Assembly (NCBI GenBank): GCA_964459165.1
Contig: CAYWKM010000011.1
Location: forward strand, 1 to 38,953
Direction: 5' to 3'
Source of the DNA: RGIG4074 sp964459165
Lineage (GTDB): Bacteria; Bacillota; Clostridia; Christensenellales; Borkfalkiaceae
DNA length: 38,953 nt
The translations under genes and the position numbers were made by a program. The notes beneath the pieces were generated by a model. That model did not search any database. It worked only from the letters and a program-made list of their open reading frames with translations, and was not told the DNA's origin. Positions 8,331 to 17,640 of the stretch are shown piece by piece (the stretch's first letter is position 1; every line of letters begins with the position of its first letter).

Positions 8331-8362
8331 TTTAGTAGCAGAATTGCAAGGGGTTTATAAAA

Positions 8363-9442
8363 ATGGCTACGGCTTGTGTTTTTGCTTTTAGTTACGGACG
8401 GGAACTTCCCGAATATTTTTCGTTGTTTTTAAAGAGCTGCGGTAGAAACTCTTTCGTCCAATGGATTTTTTTTACTGACCGAAATACGGATGAATATGAT
8501 ATACCGCCAAATTTTAGGGTAATTTATTCTCATTTAAATGATATAGAAAATATCGCGAGAATAAAATTTCAGTGGGATGATCTAAAGATAGAGCAGGCTT
8601 ATAAGTTGTGCGATTACAAACCTGCCTTCGGTTATCTGTTTTCCGAATACCTCGACGGTTTCGATTTTTGGGGCTATTGCGATATTGACGTAGTCTTCGG
8701 GGATTTAAAAAAATTTTTAACTGACGATTTATTAAAAAAATACGATAAAATTTATTCTTTGGGACATTTTACCCTGATTCGAAACACCGAGGAATGCCGT
8801 ACCGCTTTTATGAGAGAATCGGAAGACAGCAATAGTTGGAGAAAAGTTTTTGCGGTTCCGTCTGCAAAAAGCTTCGACGAAAAAAGCGGAATTAATGAAA
8901 AATTGATTTCTATGAGGAAGAAGGTTTATACGTCGGCAGAGTTTGCAGATCGTTCGATTTTTCATAAAAGATTTCGGACTGTTACTAAAACCGAAATGAA
9001 GGTGGTGTTTAAAGAAAATACATTTAATATCACCCAATTCCCTAAGAATCGAAGGCTTCAAATAGCGAGCGTAGAAGACGGGAAAACTTATATGAACTAT
9101 TATTCATGGGGGCGAATGAGAAAAAGCGAAGTTGCCTATATACATTTTCGTTATAATTTATCGCTTCCGACTGAAGAATTTTTTGACCATTTTCTCATAA
9201 CAGAAGATTCGGTTATTCCGATTTTCCAGAAAATCAACAAAGCATTCATCAAGAAATATAATCCTTTCTCTTCGATCGCTTTCGAATTTAGAGAATTCAA
9301 GGATGTTGCAAAAAGTCGTTTCGGCAGAAATATCTTTTCTATAAGGGAATTCTTTTATTACAGAAGAAAATCTTTATCGAAGATAAAGTGGTTGCGGAAA
9401 ATTGTCCGTAAAATAAGAAAATCATCTATGATGGAGAAATAA
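8363..9442 (+). CDS. Glycosyltransferase-like protein, resembles the DUF6625 family
   Basis: This 359-residue protein is not an arginine enzyme. It resembles a family of uncharacterised glycosyltransferase-like proteins (DUF6625, from memory) usually found in polysaccharide clusters. Typical features are FFTDRNTDEYDIPPNFRVIY near residue 40, the block YKLCDYKPAFGYLF (about 81-94), and FWGYCDIDVVFGDL (about 104-117), in which DID is a DxD-like nucleotide-sugar and metal motif. The C-terminus is rich in Lys and Arg, suggesting contact with the membrane surface; there is no signal peptide or TM helix. It sits between argB and argD, 55 bases after argB with a hairpin in the gap, and its stop overlaps the argD start by one base. 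It may work with the glycan cluster at 33-37.6 kb, but that is speculation. Confidence 0.7.
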   Translation: MATACVFAFSYGRELPEYFSLFLKSCGRNSFVQWIFFTDRNTDEYDIPPNFRVIYSHLNDIENIARIKFQWDDLKIEQAYKLCDYKPAFGYLFSEYLDGFDFWGYCDIDVVFGDLKKFLTDDLLKKYDKIYSLGHFTLIRNTEECRTAFMRESEDSNSWRKVFAVPSAKSFDEKSGINEKLISMRKKVYTSAEFADRSIFHKRFRTVTKTEMKVVFKENTFNITQFPKNRRLQIASVEDGKTYMNYYSWGRMRKSEVAYIHFRYNLSLPTEEFFDHFLITEDSVIPIFQKINKAFIKKYNPFSSIAFEFREFKDVAKSRFGRNIFSIREFFYYRRKSLSKIKWLRKIVRKIRKSSMMEK

Positions 9443-10611
9443 TGAAATTTGAAAATATAAAAGAGAAAGATAATACTTATATCGCTAATACGTATTCTCG
9501 TTATCAGCTCGCCATTGAAAGAGGCGAACAGTCTGAGTTTTTTGACATAGACGGAAAAAGCTATATTGATTTTTCCAGCGGGATCGGAGTAAATATTTTC
9601 GGAGTAAACGACGCGGAATGGAAGCGTGCGGTTATCGAACAGTTAAATAAGGTCCAACATGCCTGCAATCTTTATTACACGGCTCCGCAGGTGAAGCTCG
9701 CCGAGCTTCTCTGTCGTAAAACGGGAGCTAAAAAGCTGTTTTTTTCCAATTCCGGAGCAGAGGCTAACGAATGCGCCATTAAGGCGGCGCGTAAGTATAA
9801 CGCCGATAAATACGGCGAAGGAAAAAGATATGAAATCCTCGTGTTAAACGAGAGTTTTCACGGAAGGACGATGGCGACGCTTTCCGCGACTGCGCAGGAT
9901 TGCTTTCACAGATTTTTCTCTCCCTTTTTAGATGGATTTGTTCGCTTTAACGCCGATTATGACGATTTTTTAGATAAAGTATCCGAAAAGACCGGCGCGG
10001 TTATGATGGAATTAATTCAGGGAGAGAGCGGCGTCAATGTTCTGAATAAAGATTTTGTAAAAAATGTTTATAATTTCTGTCATCAAAATGATATACTATT
10101 TATTGTTGACGAGGTGCAGACGGGGAACGGGAGAACCGGTCGTTTGTATGCGTATGAAGCGTACGATATTCGCCCGGACATCGTCACGACGGCGAAGGGA
10201 TTGGGGGGAGGTCTTCCCATCGGAGCGTGTATGTTTTTCGATAAAACGGAAAATGTTTTCTCATACGGCGATCACGGTTCCACCTTTGGAGGAAATCCTG
10301 TCGTCTGCGCAGGCGCTTATAACGTCGTAAGCAGAATTGACGATAAGCTTTTACAAAACGTCGCGAAGAAGGGCGAGTACATACGTGCGGAACTTGAAAA
10401 AATAAAAAATGTGGAATACGTTACCGGTATGGGACTCATGATCGGCATAAAGACAAATAAACCTTCTAAAATTGTGGCGCAGAAATGCTTTGAGAACGGA
10501 TTACTTGTTCTTACGGCTCACGAGAGAGTACGTCTTCTTCCTCCTCTGAATATCACAGAAGAAGAAATCGATAAAGGATTAAAAATTTTAAAAGGGGTTA
10601 TAGAAGAATGA
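9442..10611 (+). CDS. argD: Acetylornithine aminotransferase
   Basis: ArgD is a PLP enzyme that converts N-acetylglutamate semialdehyde to N-acetylornithine with glutamate as amino donor; many homologues also act on succinyl-DAP in lysine synthesis. The 389-residue class-III aminotransferase has the cofactor phosphate loop SNSGAEANECAIKAAR (about 102-117), FHGRTMATLSAT, the aspartate of IVDEVQTGNGRTG (about 221-233), and the Schiff-base lysine Lys252 in TTAKGLGGGLPIGA. The start is translationally coupled to the preceding gene (TAATG), and argF overlaps its end by four bases. With dapF fused to carB further down, a double role in arginine and DAP synthesis is plausible but untested. Confidence 0.95.
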   Translation: MKFENIKEKDNTYIANTYSRYQLAIERGEQSEFFDIDGKSYIDFSSGIGVNIFGVNDAEWKRAVIEQLNKVQHACNLYYTAPQVKLAELLCRKTGAKKLFFSNSGAEANECAIKAARKYNADKYGEGKRYEILVLNESFHGRTMATLSATAQDCFHRFFSPFLDGFVRFNADYDDFLDKVSEKTGAVMMELIQGESGVNVLNKDFVKNVYNFCHQNDILFIVDEVQTGNGRTGRLYAYEAYDIRPDIVTTAKGLGGGLPIGACMFFDKTENVFSYGDHGSTFGGNPVVCAGAYNVVSRIDDKLLQNVAKKGEYIRAELEKIKNVEYVTGMGLMIGIKTNKPSKIVAQKCFENGLLVLTAHERVRLLPPLNITEEEIDKGLKILKGVIEE

Positions 10612-11513
10612 AACATTTACTGAAACTCGGCGATTTGACATCGGAAGAGATTCTGAGTATTTTGAATCTCGCCGATCAATTGAAGTACGAGAGAAAGAAC
10701 GGTATAAGGAAAAATTATCTTGCCGGAAAACATTTGGGAATGATTTTTCAGAAATCTTCTACCAGGACGAGAGTTTCGTTTGAGGTAGGAATGAGCGAGC
10801 TTGGCGGCGACGCCTTGTTTTTGTCAAACAGAGATCTTCAAATCGGGAGAGGAGAGCCCGTTCAGGATACGGCAAGAGTTTTATCTCGCTATCTCGACGG
10901 CGTCATGATCAGAACTTTTGAGCAGAAGGAGGTGGAGGATTTTGCTAAATACGGCGCGATTCCGGTCATTAACGCACTCACGGACTATTGTCATCCATGC
11001 CAAGTTCTTGCCGATCTTATGACGATTCGGGAATATAAAGGCAGCTTTAAGGGTTTGAAGATGTGCTTTATCGGCGACGGAAACAATATGGCAAATTCCT
11101 TAATGGTAGGCGCGTTAAAGACGGGCATGTCTTTTTCGATTGCCTGTCCGGACGGTTATCAGCCTGATTCGCAACTTATCGAATGGGCTAAGACGTTCGA
11201 CAATAAATTTTATATGACTTCTTCCGTGACGGAGGCAGCTGAAAACGCCGACGTTCTTTATACAGATGTATGGGCTTCTATGGGTGAAGAAGGCGAAAAA
11301 GAGATCAGAATGAAGGCGTTTGCAGGCTACCAGATCAATGACGGCGTCATGAGCGCGGCAAAAAAAGACGCGATGGTTTTGCATTGTCTGCCCGCTCATA
11401 GAGGAGAAGAGATTACTGCGGAAGTATTCGAGGCGCACGCCGAAGAAATATTTGACGAGGCGGAAAACAGACTTCATGCACAGAAGGCGGTCCTTTGTAA
11501 ACTTTTAAGATGA
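10608..11513 (+). CDS. argF: Ornithine carbamoyltransferase
   Basis: ArgF joins carbamoyl phosphate and ornithine to citrulline. The 301-residue protein has the carbamoyl phosphate loop SSTRTR at 50-55, HPCQVLADL (about 127-135) and the ornithine-side loop HCLPAHRGEEI near residue 263. These mark it as an anabolic ornithine transcarbamylase rather than an aspartate transcarbamylase. It begins within the last codons of argD (ATGA overlap) behind a good AGGGG site. Its two substrates come from neighbours: ornithine from ArgJ and carbamoyl phosphate from CarA/CarB, encoded just downstream. Confidence 0.96.
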   Translation: MKHLLKLGDLTSEEILSILNLADQLKYERKNGIRKNYLAGKHLGMIFQKSSTRTRVSFEVGMSELGGDALFLSNRDLQIGRGEPVQDTARVLSRYLDGVMIRTFEQKEVEDFAKYGAIPVINALTDYCHPCQVLADLMTIREYKGSFKGLKMCFIGDGNNMANSLMVGALKTGMSFSIACPDGYQPDSQLIEWAKTFDNKFYMTSSVTEAAENADVLYTDVWASMGEEGEKEIRMKAFAGYQINDGVMSAAKKDAMVLHCLPAHRGEEITAEVFEAHAEEIFDEAENRLHAQKAVLCKLLR

Positions 11514-11541
11514 ATGTGAAATAAAACAGCCGAGGATTTTT

Positions 11542-12615
11542 ATGAAAGACGAAAAAGTATTTTTAACTTTACAAAACGGAAAAATTTTCGAGGGCAGAAG
11601 GTTCGGAGCCGACGGCGAAAAGATCGGCGAGCTTGTTTTTACGACCGGTATGACGGGCTATATCGAAACATTGACAGATCCCAGTTATTTCGGACAAATC
11701 GTTACGCAAACGTTTCCGTTGATCGGTAATTACGGCGTAATCGGTGAAGATTTTGAAAGTAAAAAGCCGTGGCTGTCCGCTTATATTGTGAGAGAAAAAT
11801 GCGATGTTCCGTCCAACTTCAGATGCGAGACGAATTTAGACTCTATGCTTGAAAAAAATAACGTTATCGGCGTATATGGCGTCGATACGCGTGAACTCAC
11901 AAAAATTGTTCGCGAGGCAGGCGTTATGAACGCCGCGATTTCAAGCGAGCCGTTTACAGATTTCGACATGTTAAAGGCGTATACCGTCAAAAATGCCGTC
12001 AAAAGCGTAACGTGTGAAAAAGAAGAATATTACGGCAATCCGAAAGGGCTAAAAGTGGTTATGTACGATTTTGGAGCAAAAGCCAATATCGAAAAGGAAC
12101 TCGTAAAGAGAGGATGTTATGTGATCAAGATTCCATCCTACTATACGGCGGAGCAAGTTCTTGCCTTTGAGCCGGATGGGATCATGCTTACGAACGGTCC
12201 TGGCGATCCGGAAGAAAATATCGAAGTTATCGAAAATATCAGAAAACTCGCAGGGAAAAAGCCTATCTTCGGAATATGCCTCGGGCATCAATTGTTCGCT
12301 CTCGCTATGGGCGGCAAGACGAAAAAAATGAAATACGGACACAGAGGTTCGAATCAGCCCGTAAAAGATCTTTCGACGGGAAGAGTTTATATATCCAGCC
12401 AGAATCACGGCTATGAAGTAATCTTCGATTCTATCGCCGAGGTAGGGCGGTTAAGTTTTGTCAATGCTAACGATAACACGTGCGAAGGCGTTGATTACGA
12501 TAATCTGAACGCTTTCACCGTACAGTTTCATCCGGAAGCGTGCGGAGGTCCTCACGACGCAAACTTTCTGTTCGATAAATTTATTTTTAACATGAAGAAG
12601 GAGAGTCTGAATTAA
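11542..12615 (+). CDS. carA: Carbamoyl-phosphate synthase small (glutaminase) subunit
   Basis: CarA hydrolyses glutamine and channels ammonia to CarB. Of its 357 residues, the N-terminal half is the CPSase-specific domain (TTGMTGYIETLTDPSYFGQI at about 34-53), and the C-terminal half (about 170-350) is a class I glutamine amidotransferase. The nucleophile is Cys246 in GICLGHQ, and the triad is completed by His330 and Glu332 in QFHPEA. Length is normal. A GAGG site precedes the ATG and carB starts immediately after the stop. Its place next to argF suggests that the carbamoyl phosphate is meant mainly for arginine; no pyrimidine gene is in the window. Confidence 0.96.
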   Translation: MKDEKVFLTLQNGKIFEGRRFGADGEKIGELVFTTGMTGYIETLTDPSYFGQIVTQTFPLIGNYGVIGEDFESKKPWLSAYIVREKCDVPSNFRCETNLDSMLEKNNVIGVYGVDTRELTKIVREAGVMNAAISSEPFTDFDMLKAYTVKNAVKSVTCEKEEYYGNPKGLKVVMYDFGAKANIEKELVKRGCYVIKIPSYYTAEQVLAFEPDGIMLTNGPGDPEENIEVIENIRKLAGKKPIFGICLGHQLFALAMGGKTKKMKYGHRGSNQPVKDLSTGRVYISSQNHGYEVIFDSIAEVGRLSFVNANDNTCEGVDYDNLNAFTVQFHPEACGGPHDANFLFDKFIFNMKKESLN

Positions 12616-15600
12616 ATGCCTAAGAGAAGCGATATAAAAAAGGTATTAGTGATCGGCTCCGGTCCTATCGTGATCGGTCAGGCTGCCGAATTTGATTATG
12701 CCGGCGCTCAGGCGTGCCGCGTATTAAAATCGGAAGGCGTCAACGTTGTATTATGCAATTCTAATCCCGCTACGATCATGACGGATAAGGCGCTTGCCGA
12801 CGAAATTTATTTGGAGCCTTTGACGGAGGAAAGCTTAAAGAGGATTATCGAAAAGGAGCGTCCCGATTCGTTGCTTGCTTCCTTAGGCGGACAAACAGGG
12901 CTTACGATGGGCTGTAAGCTTGCAAAGTCAGGTTTTCTCGACGAGATGGGCGTAAAGCTTATCGGAACGAAGCTTGATGCAATCGACCGTTCGGAAAACA
13001 GAGAACTCTTTAAAGAAACGATGGAAAAAATACATCAGCCCTGTGTTCCTTCGGATATCGCCTATACGGTGGAAGAATGCGCAGCCATTGCCAATAAATT
13101 AGGATATCCTGTCATCATTCGTCCCGCCTATACGCTTGGCGGTGCGGGCGGCGGCGTTGCGCACGATGAAGAGGAACTCCGTTTGATTGCGCATAACGGT
13201 CTTATGCTTTCACCGATCACGCAAGTGCTGATCGAAAAATATATAGCAGGCTGGAAAGAGATTGAATTTGAAGTATTGCGCGATGGCGCCGGAAACGTCC
13301 TCACGGTTTGTTCCATGGAGAATTTCGATCCCGTCGGCGTCCATACGGGTGATTCCATTGTAATTGCGCCTACCGTAACTTTAGCAGATAAAGAATATCA
13401 AATGCTTCGCGACGCATCGCTCGCTATTATCAGCGAACTCGGCATCGAAGGGGGATGTAACTGCCAGTTCGCCTTGAATCCGGAAACGTTTGAATATTCG
13501 GTTATTGAGGTAAATCCTCGCGTTAGCCGTTCGTCTGCGCTCGCATCGAAAGCGACCGGTTATCCCATTGCGAAAGTTTCCACTAAAATCGCACTCGGTT
13601 ATAATTTGGATGAAATCAGAAACGACGTTACGGGCAAGACTTACGCTTGTTTTGAACCTACGCTCGATTATATCGTTGTAAAACTTCCCAAATGGCCTTT
13701 TGACAAATTCCTTTATGCAAAGCGAGATCTCGGCACAAGAATGAAAGCGACGGGTGAGGTTATGGCCATTGGCACATCATTCGAAATGGCAATCATGAAG
13801 GCGGTCAGAGGAGCTGAGATTTCTTTGACTACTTTAAACCATAAAAAATTCAAAGACGTCGTAGATAAAGACGAAATTATAAAAGAGCTTTATAACATTA
13901 CGGACGAGAGATTATTTGCTGTATTCCGCGCTTTAAAACTCGGGGTAAGCGTTGAGAAGATTCATGCTATTACAATGATAGACGAATGGTTTTTATATAA
14001 ACTTTTGAATCTCGTTCGATATGAAGAATCCTTAAAAACAGAAATTCTTACCGAAGAAAAGTATCTCGAAGGGAAAAAGCTGGGGTTTCTGGATCGCGAT
14101 ATCGAATCTTTTAGCGGAAAGAACATAGAAAACAAGCGTCGTTCCGTATTTAAGATGGTCGATACTTGCGCGGCTGAATTTTCTGCTCAGACACCTTATT
14201 TTTATTCCACCTACGATGAAATTTCTCATGATGAAGCGTTGCCTTTTGTTGAAAAAAGCAAAAAGAAAAGAGTTATCGTGATCGGGTCCGGACCGATTCG
14301 GATCGGGCAAGGGATCGAATTCGATTATTCTTCCGTTCACTGCGTTTGGACGCTGAAGGAACTCGGTTATGAAGTTATCATTATCAATAATAATCCGGAA
14401 ACGGTTTCGACGGATTTTGACACGGCGGACAGATTGTATTTCGAGCCGTTAAACGCTGAGGATGTTCAACACGTTATCGACGTTGAAAAGCCTTACGGAG
14501 TCATTATAACTTTCGGCGGACAGACGGCGATCAATCTCTGTTCCTACCTCGATAAACAGGGGATCTGCATTCTCGGAACATGCGCGGACAGCGTGGATCT
14601 CGCCGAGGATAGAGAAAGATTTGAAAAATTGCTCGACAGTCTCGATATCGCAAAGCCGAAAGGAATTACGGTCATGACGAAGGAAGAAGCTTTTAAGGCG
14701 GCGGAGTTATTGGAATATCCCATCCTGCTTCGTCCTTCCTATGTCATCGGCGGGCAGAATATGACGATTGCGTTTACAAAAGAGGACGTAAACCGTTATA
14801 TGGACAAAATTTTAGCCCAAGGAATTGAAAATCCTGTGCTGTGCGATAAATACCTCATGGGAAGCGAACTCGAAGTAGACGCTATTTCCGACGGTATAGA
14901 CGTGCTTATTCCCGGTATTATGCAACATATTGAAAGAGCCGGCGTTCACAGCGGCGATTCGATTGCGGTATACCCTCCGTACAATCTCGATGACACTCTC
15001 TTAAAGAAGATCGTCGATATTTCAACTGAATTGGCTCTCCAATTGAAGACTAAGGGGTTGATTAATATTCAATATTTAATCTATCATAATAAATTATACG
15101 TCATTGAAGTAAATCCCCGCGCTTCCAGAACAGTGCCTTATATTTCCAAGGTCACAGGCGTTCCTATGGTTGAGTTGTCTACAAAAATTATCATGGGCGC
15201 GGCGTTAAAAGATTTGGGGTTCGGAACAGGTTTATATCCGAATTCTCCTTACGTTGCCGTCAAAGTGCCTGTGTTCAGTTTTGAAAAATTGAATAATATA
15301 AACTCGCAGTTGGGTCCGGAAATGAAATCGACGGGAGAAGTTTTAGGCATGGGTAAAAATATGGAGGAAGCGCTCTATAAAGGGCTGGTTTCCGCCGGGT
15401 TCAAAATGATTCCTTCTTCCAAGAAAAAACCTATCGGCGTATACTTTACCGTCAACGATCAAGATAAGTTTGAAGTTGTATCGATCGCTAAAAAATTTGC
15501 CGATCTCGGTTGTGTTTTATATGCGACCAAAGGAACGGCTGAAGTTATTTCTGCATTGGGAATCGACGTAAACATCATTGAAAGAGTATACGCCAGCGAT

Positions 15601-16674
15601 CAGGTCATGAAGCTGATGGACGAGGGTAAAATTTCGTATATGATATATACGGGCAAGACGGATATGGAATCCATCAACAGCTATATCGCCTTGTATCATC
15701 ATGCGATTCTCTTAGGAATAACGGTAATTACCGCGCTCGATACAGCAAACGCTTTAGGAGATATTATTGCGAGTAAATTTAACGAGGACAACACCGAGCT
15801 TGTCGATATCAATCATTTAAGAAAAGACAAGTTAAAGCTTGATTTTATTAAGATGCAGGCTTGCGGAAACGACTATATTTATTTCAATAATATGCAAAAT
15901 CTCATTACTTGTCCGGAATCTATCGCCATTAACTTTGTGGGAAGACATTACGGTATCGGCGGCGACGGGATCGTTTTAATTGAAAAATCCGACATTGCCG
16001 ATGCGAGAATGAAAATTTTCAACAAAGACGGCAGCGAAGGGATGATGGCGGGTAATGCGATTCGTTGTGTGGCGAAGTACTTGTATGAAAACGGATATGT
16101 AAAAGATACAGAAATGACGATTGAAACGAAGAGCGGAATTAAAACGGCAAAAGTCATTTCTTTCAACGGCAAAGTAAATTTTGCCAGCGTTGACATGGGA
16201 AAAGTGGAGTTAGAAGGGAAAAAGATCCCTTGTATTTGGGATGAGAAGAAAATCGTCAATAAAAGAATCACGATCAATGGAAATCCTTTTAACGTGACGT
16301 TGGTTAATATAGGAAATCCCCATGCCGTCGTCTTTTGTGACAAGGTTGACGCAGTAGATGTTCCGGATATCGGACCTCAGTTTGAATATAGCGAATATTT
16401 CCCTGAGAGAATTAATACCGAGTTTGTCAGAGTAGTAAACAGATCTACTTTGAAGATGAGGGTATGGGAAAGAGGAAACGGTGAAACCTGGGCTTGCGGA
16501 ACAGGCGCGGCTGCCGCTACCGTTGCCGCCATTCTTAACGGATACTGCGATATGGAAGAAGATATTACCGTGAAAGTAAAGGGCGGGGATCTTATCGTAA
16601 ATTGCCATTCCGATTGGACGGTCGAATTAAAAGGAAAAGTTACTCAGACTTTTACGGGAAGAATTGAGATTTGA
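12616..16674 (+). CDS. carB-dapF: Fusion of carbamoyl-phosphate synthase large subunit and diaminopimelate epimerase
   Basis: One continuous 1352-codon frame encodes two complete enzymes. Residues 1 to about 1070 are CarB: the first ATP-grasp half opens with VLVIGSGPIVIGQAAEFDYA, the second with VIVIGSGPIRIGQGIEFDYS near residue 554, and the allosteric MGS-like domain covers about 935-1060. This is the length of a stand-alone CarB. After a linker of only a few residues (RKDKLKLDF) comes a full DapF, about 1076-1352, opening with IKMQACGNDYIYF. DapF converts LL- to meso-diaminopimelate for lysine and peptidoglycan. Both catalytic cysteines are present: Cys1151 in GNAIRC and Cys1294 in ACGTGAA. 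There is no stop or clear internal ribosome binding site before Met1080. AAGGAG precedes the ATG, which directly follows the carA stop. The fusion may be uncommon; I know of no description of it. Confidence 0.95.
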   Translation: MPKRSDIKKVLVIGSGPIVIGQAAEFDYAGAQACRVLKSEGVNVVLCNSNPATIMTDKALADEIYLEPLTEESLKRIIEKERPDSLLASLGGQTGLTMGCKLAKSGFLDEMGVKLIGTKLDAIDRSENRELFKETMEKIHQPCVPSDIAYTVEECAAIANKLGYPVIIRPAYTLGGAGGGVAHDEEELRLIAHNGLMLSPITQVLIEKYIAGWKEIEFEVLRDGAGNVLTVCSMENFDPVGVHTGDSIVIAPTVTLADKEYQMLRDASLAIISELGIEGGCNCQFALNPETFEYSVIEVNPRVSRSSALASKATGYPIAKVSTKIALGYNLDEIRNDVTGKTYACFEPTLDYIVVKLPKWPFDKFLYAKRDLGTRMKATGEVMAIGTSFEMAIMKAVRGAEISLTTLNHKKFKDVVDKDEIIKELYNITDERLFAVFRALKLGVSVEKIHAITMIDEWFLYKLLNLVRYEESLKTEILTEEKYLEGKKLGFLDRDIESFSGKNIENKRRSVFKMVDTCAAEFSAQTPYFYSTYDEISHDEALPFVEKSKKKRVIVIGSGPIRIGQGIEFDYSSVHCVWTLKELGYEVIIINNNPETVSTDFDTADRLYFEPLNAEDVQHVIDVEKPYGVIITFGGQTAINLCSYLDKQGICILGTCADSVDLAEDRERFEKLLDSLDIAKPKGITVMTKEEAFKAAELLEYPILLRPSYVIGGQNMTIAFTKEDVNRYMDKILAQGIENPVLCDKYLMGSELEVDAISDGIDVLIPGIMQHIERAGVHSGDSIAVYPPYNLDDTLLKKIVDISTELALQLKTKGLINIQYLIYHNKLYVIEVNPRASRTVPYISKVTGVPMVELSTKIIMGAALKDLGFGTGLYPNSPYVAVKVPVFSFEKLNNINSQLGPEMKSTGEVLGMGKNMEEALYKGLVSAGFKMIPSSKKKPIGVYFTVNDQDKFEVVSIAKKFADLGCVLYATKGTAEVISALGIDVNIIERVYASDQVMKLMDEGKISYMIYTGKTDMESINSYIALYHHAILLGITVITALDTANALGDIIASKFNEDNTELVDINHLRKDKLKLDFIKMQACGNDYIYFNNMQNLITCPESIAINFVGRHYGIGGDGIVLIEKSDIADARMKIFNKDGSEGMMAGNAIRCVAKYLYENGYVKDTEMTIETKSGIKTAKVISFNGKVNFASVDMGKVELEGKKIPCIWDEKKIVNKRITINGNPFNVTLVNIGNPHAVVFCDKVDAVDVPDIGPQFEYSEYFPERINTEFVRVVNRSTLKMRVWERGNGETWACGTGAAAATVAAILNGYCDMEEDITVKVKGGDLIVNCHSDWTVELKGKVTQTFTGRIEI

Positions 16675-16683
16675 GGAGCGGAT

Positions 16684-17274
16684 ATGAAAGATATTTTATA
16701 CGAAGAAAGCGCCGCGCCGGTCAACAGCGCAAAAGAAGCTTCCATATATAAGGTTTTAAAAATTATTTCGATTATACTTTTTGTGATAGGCATCATTGTT
16801 CTTTTGCCCGGTTTAAGCAGAGGATACGCTTATTTTTTCTATTCGGCAGAGTCGGATTCTCTATATATGTTTCTTTCGGCTTTAATAATAGCCGTTGTAA
16901 TTTTAATTTTTGCTTTCACGTTTTTCTTTTGGAAGAACAGGTTTAACGTCATCTACGATTATTCTTTTGTATCGGGAGATTTGCGTATTTCGCGCGTTAT
17001 CGGAAACAGAAGAAAATTTTTATATACCATCAAATCCGACGAGATATCGAAAATCGGAAAAGTTTCGAGTTACGGATATTTTTCCATTAAAAACAACAAA
17101 GCGATAAAAGAAATAAAATTAACAAAAAACAAAATCCCATCAAAAGGGAAAAGCTTTTATTACCTTTATTGCTCTACCCGTATGGGAAAAGAACTTCTTG
17201 TCATCGAATGCCGCGAAGAGCTCATAAAATATTTGTCCCTCTATGTTTCAAAAGATACCATAGAGACAGAATAA
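16684..17274 (+). CDS. Small membrane protein, resembles the DUF6106 family
   Basis: This 196-residue protein has two strong hydrophobic segments, about residues 25-45 and 61-81, and then a soluble tail. The tail begins FNVIYDYSFVSGDLRISRVIGNRRKF, typical of clostridial proteins annotated as DUF6106 (family recalled from memory, not searched). In that family a beta-rich, PH-like cytoplasmic domain follows the membrane anchor. The function is unknown. It has a good GAGGAG site overlapping the end of carB-dapF and is the last gene of the arginine transcript. Its role there is unclear and it may be a passenger. Confidence 0.75.
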   Translation: MKDILYEESAAPVNSAKEASIYKVLKIISIILFVIGIIVLLPGLSRGYAYFFYSAESDSLYMFLSALIIAVVILIFAFTFFFWKNRFNVIYDYSFVSGDLRISRVIGNRRKFLYTIKSDEISKIGKVSSYGYFSIKNNKAIKEIKLTKNKIPSKGKSFYYLYCSTRMGKELLVIECREELIKYLSLYVSKDTIETE

Positions 17275-17640
17275 AGGAAAATTCGGTCATACAACGTATT
17301 CTTTTGGAAAATTTTTAAGAAGACAATTTTTATTAGGTTTTTGTTTAAAGCGAAATAAAAGTTTGAATTCTTTAGGCTTGAATTTGCGAAGGGGCTTTTT
17401 ATCGGTCAATCAAATAATTGCCGTCGAATTGTCCAAAAAGTATTTTATGCAATTCAAAAAGCGACTCGTTAAATTAAAAAGCGACGGGTTTCATTGGATT
17501 TTTTAACGATGAACCTTTCACGTTACTTTGTGTCGTAATTGTTTTAAAAATTGCTTCGGAATAGAAAGAGCTTGAAACAAATTTTATCAAATTACGTTTT
17601 TACCGTTTTATCTTAACGATACGATATAGCAGGTTTAGCA
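17275..17640. other. 366-bp stretch without a gene; short tandem repeat
   Basis: No frame on either strand is convincingly coding, and I see no tRNA or classic terminator. The only structure I can point to is a direct repeat with a 20-bp period, AAAAAGCGAC at 17456-17465 and 17476-17485, each followed by a CGTT- or GGTT-like sequence. The end of the arginine transcript and the start of the desulfurase transcript must lie here. A convincing promoter is not visible; a weak AGG precedes the ATG at 17641. A small RNA cannot be excluded. Confidence 0.5.
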
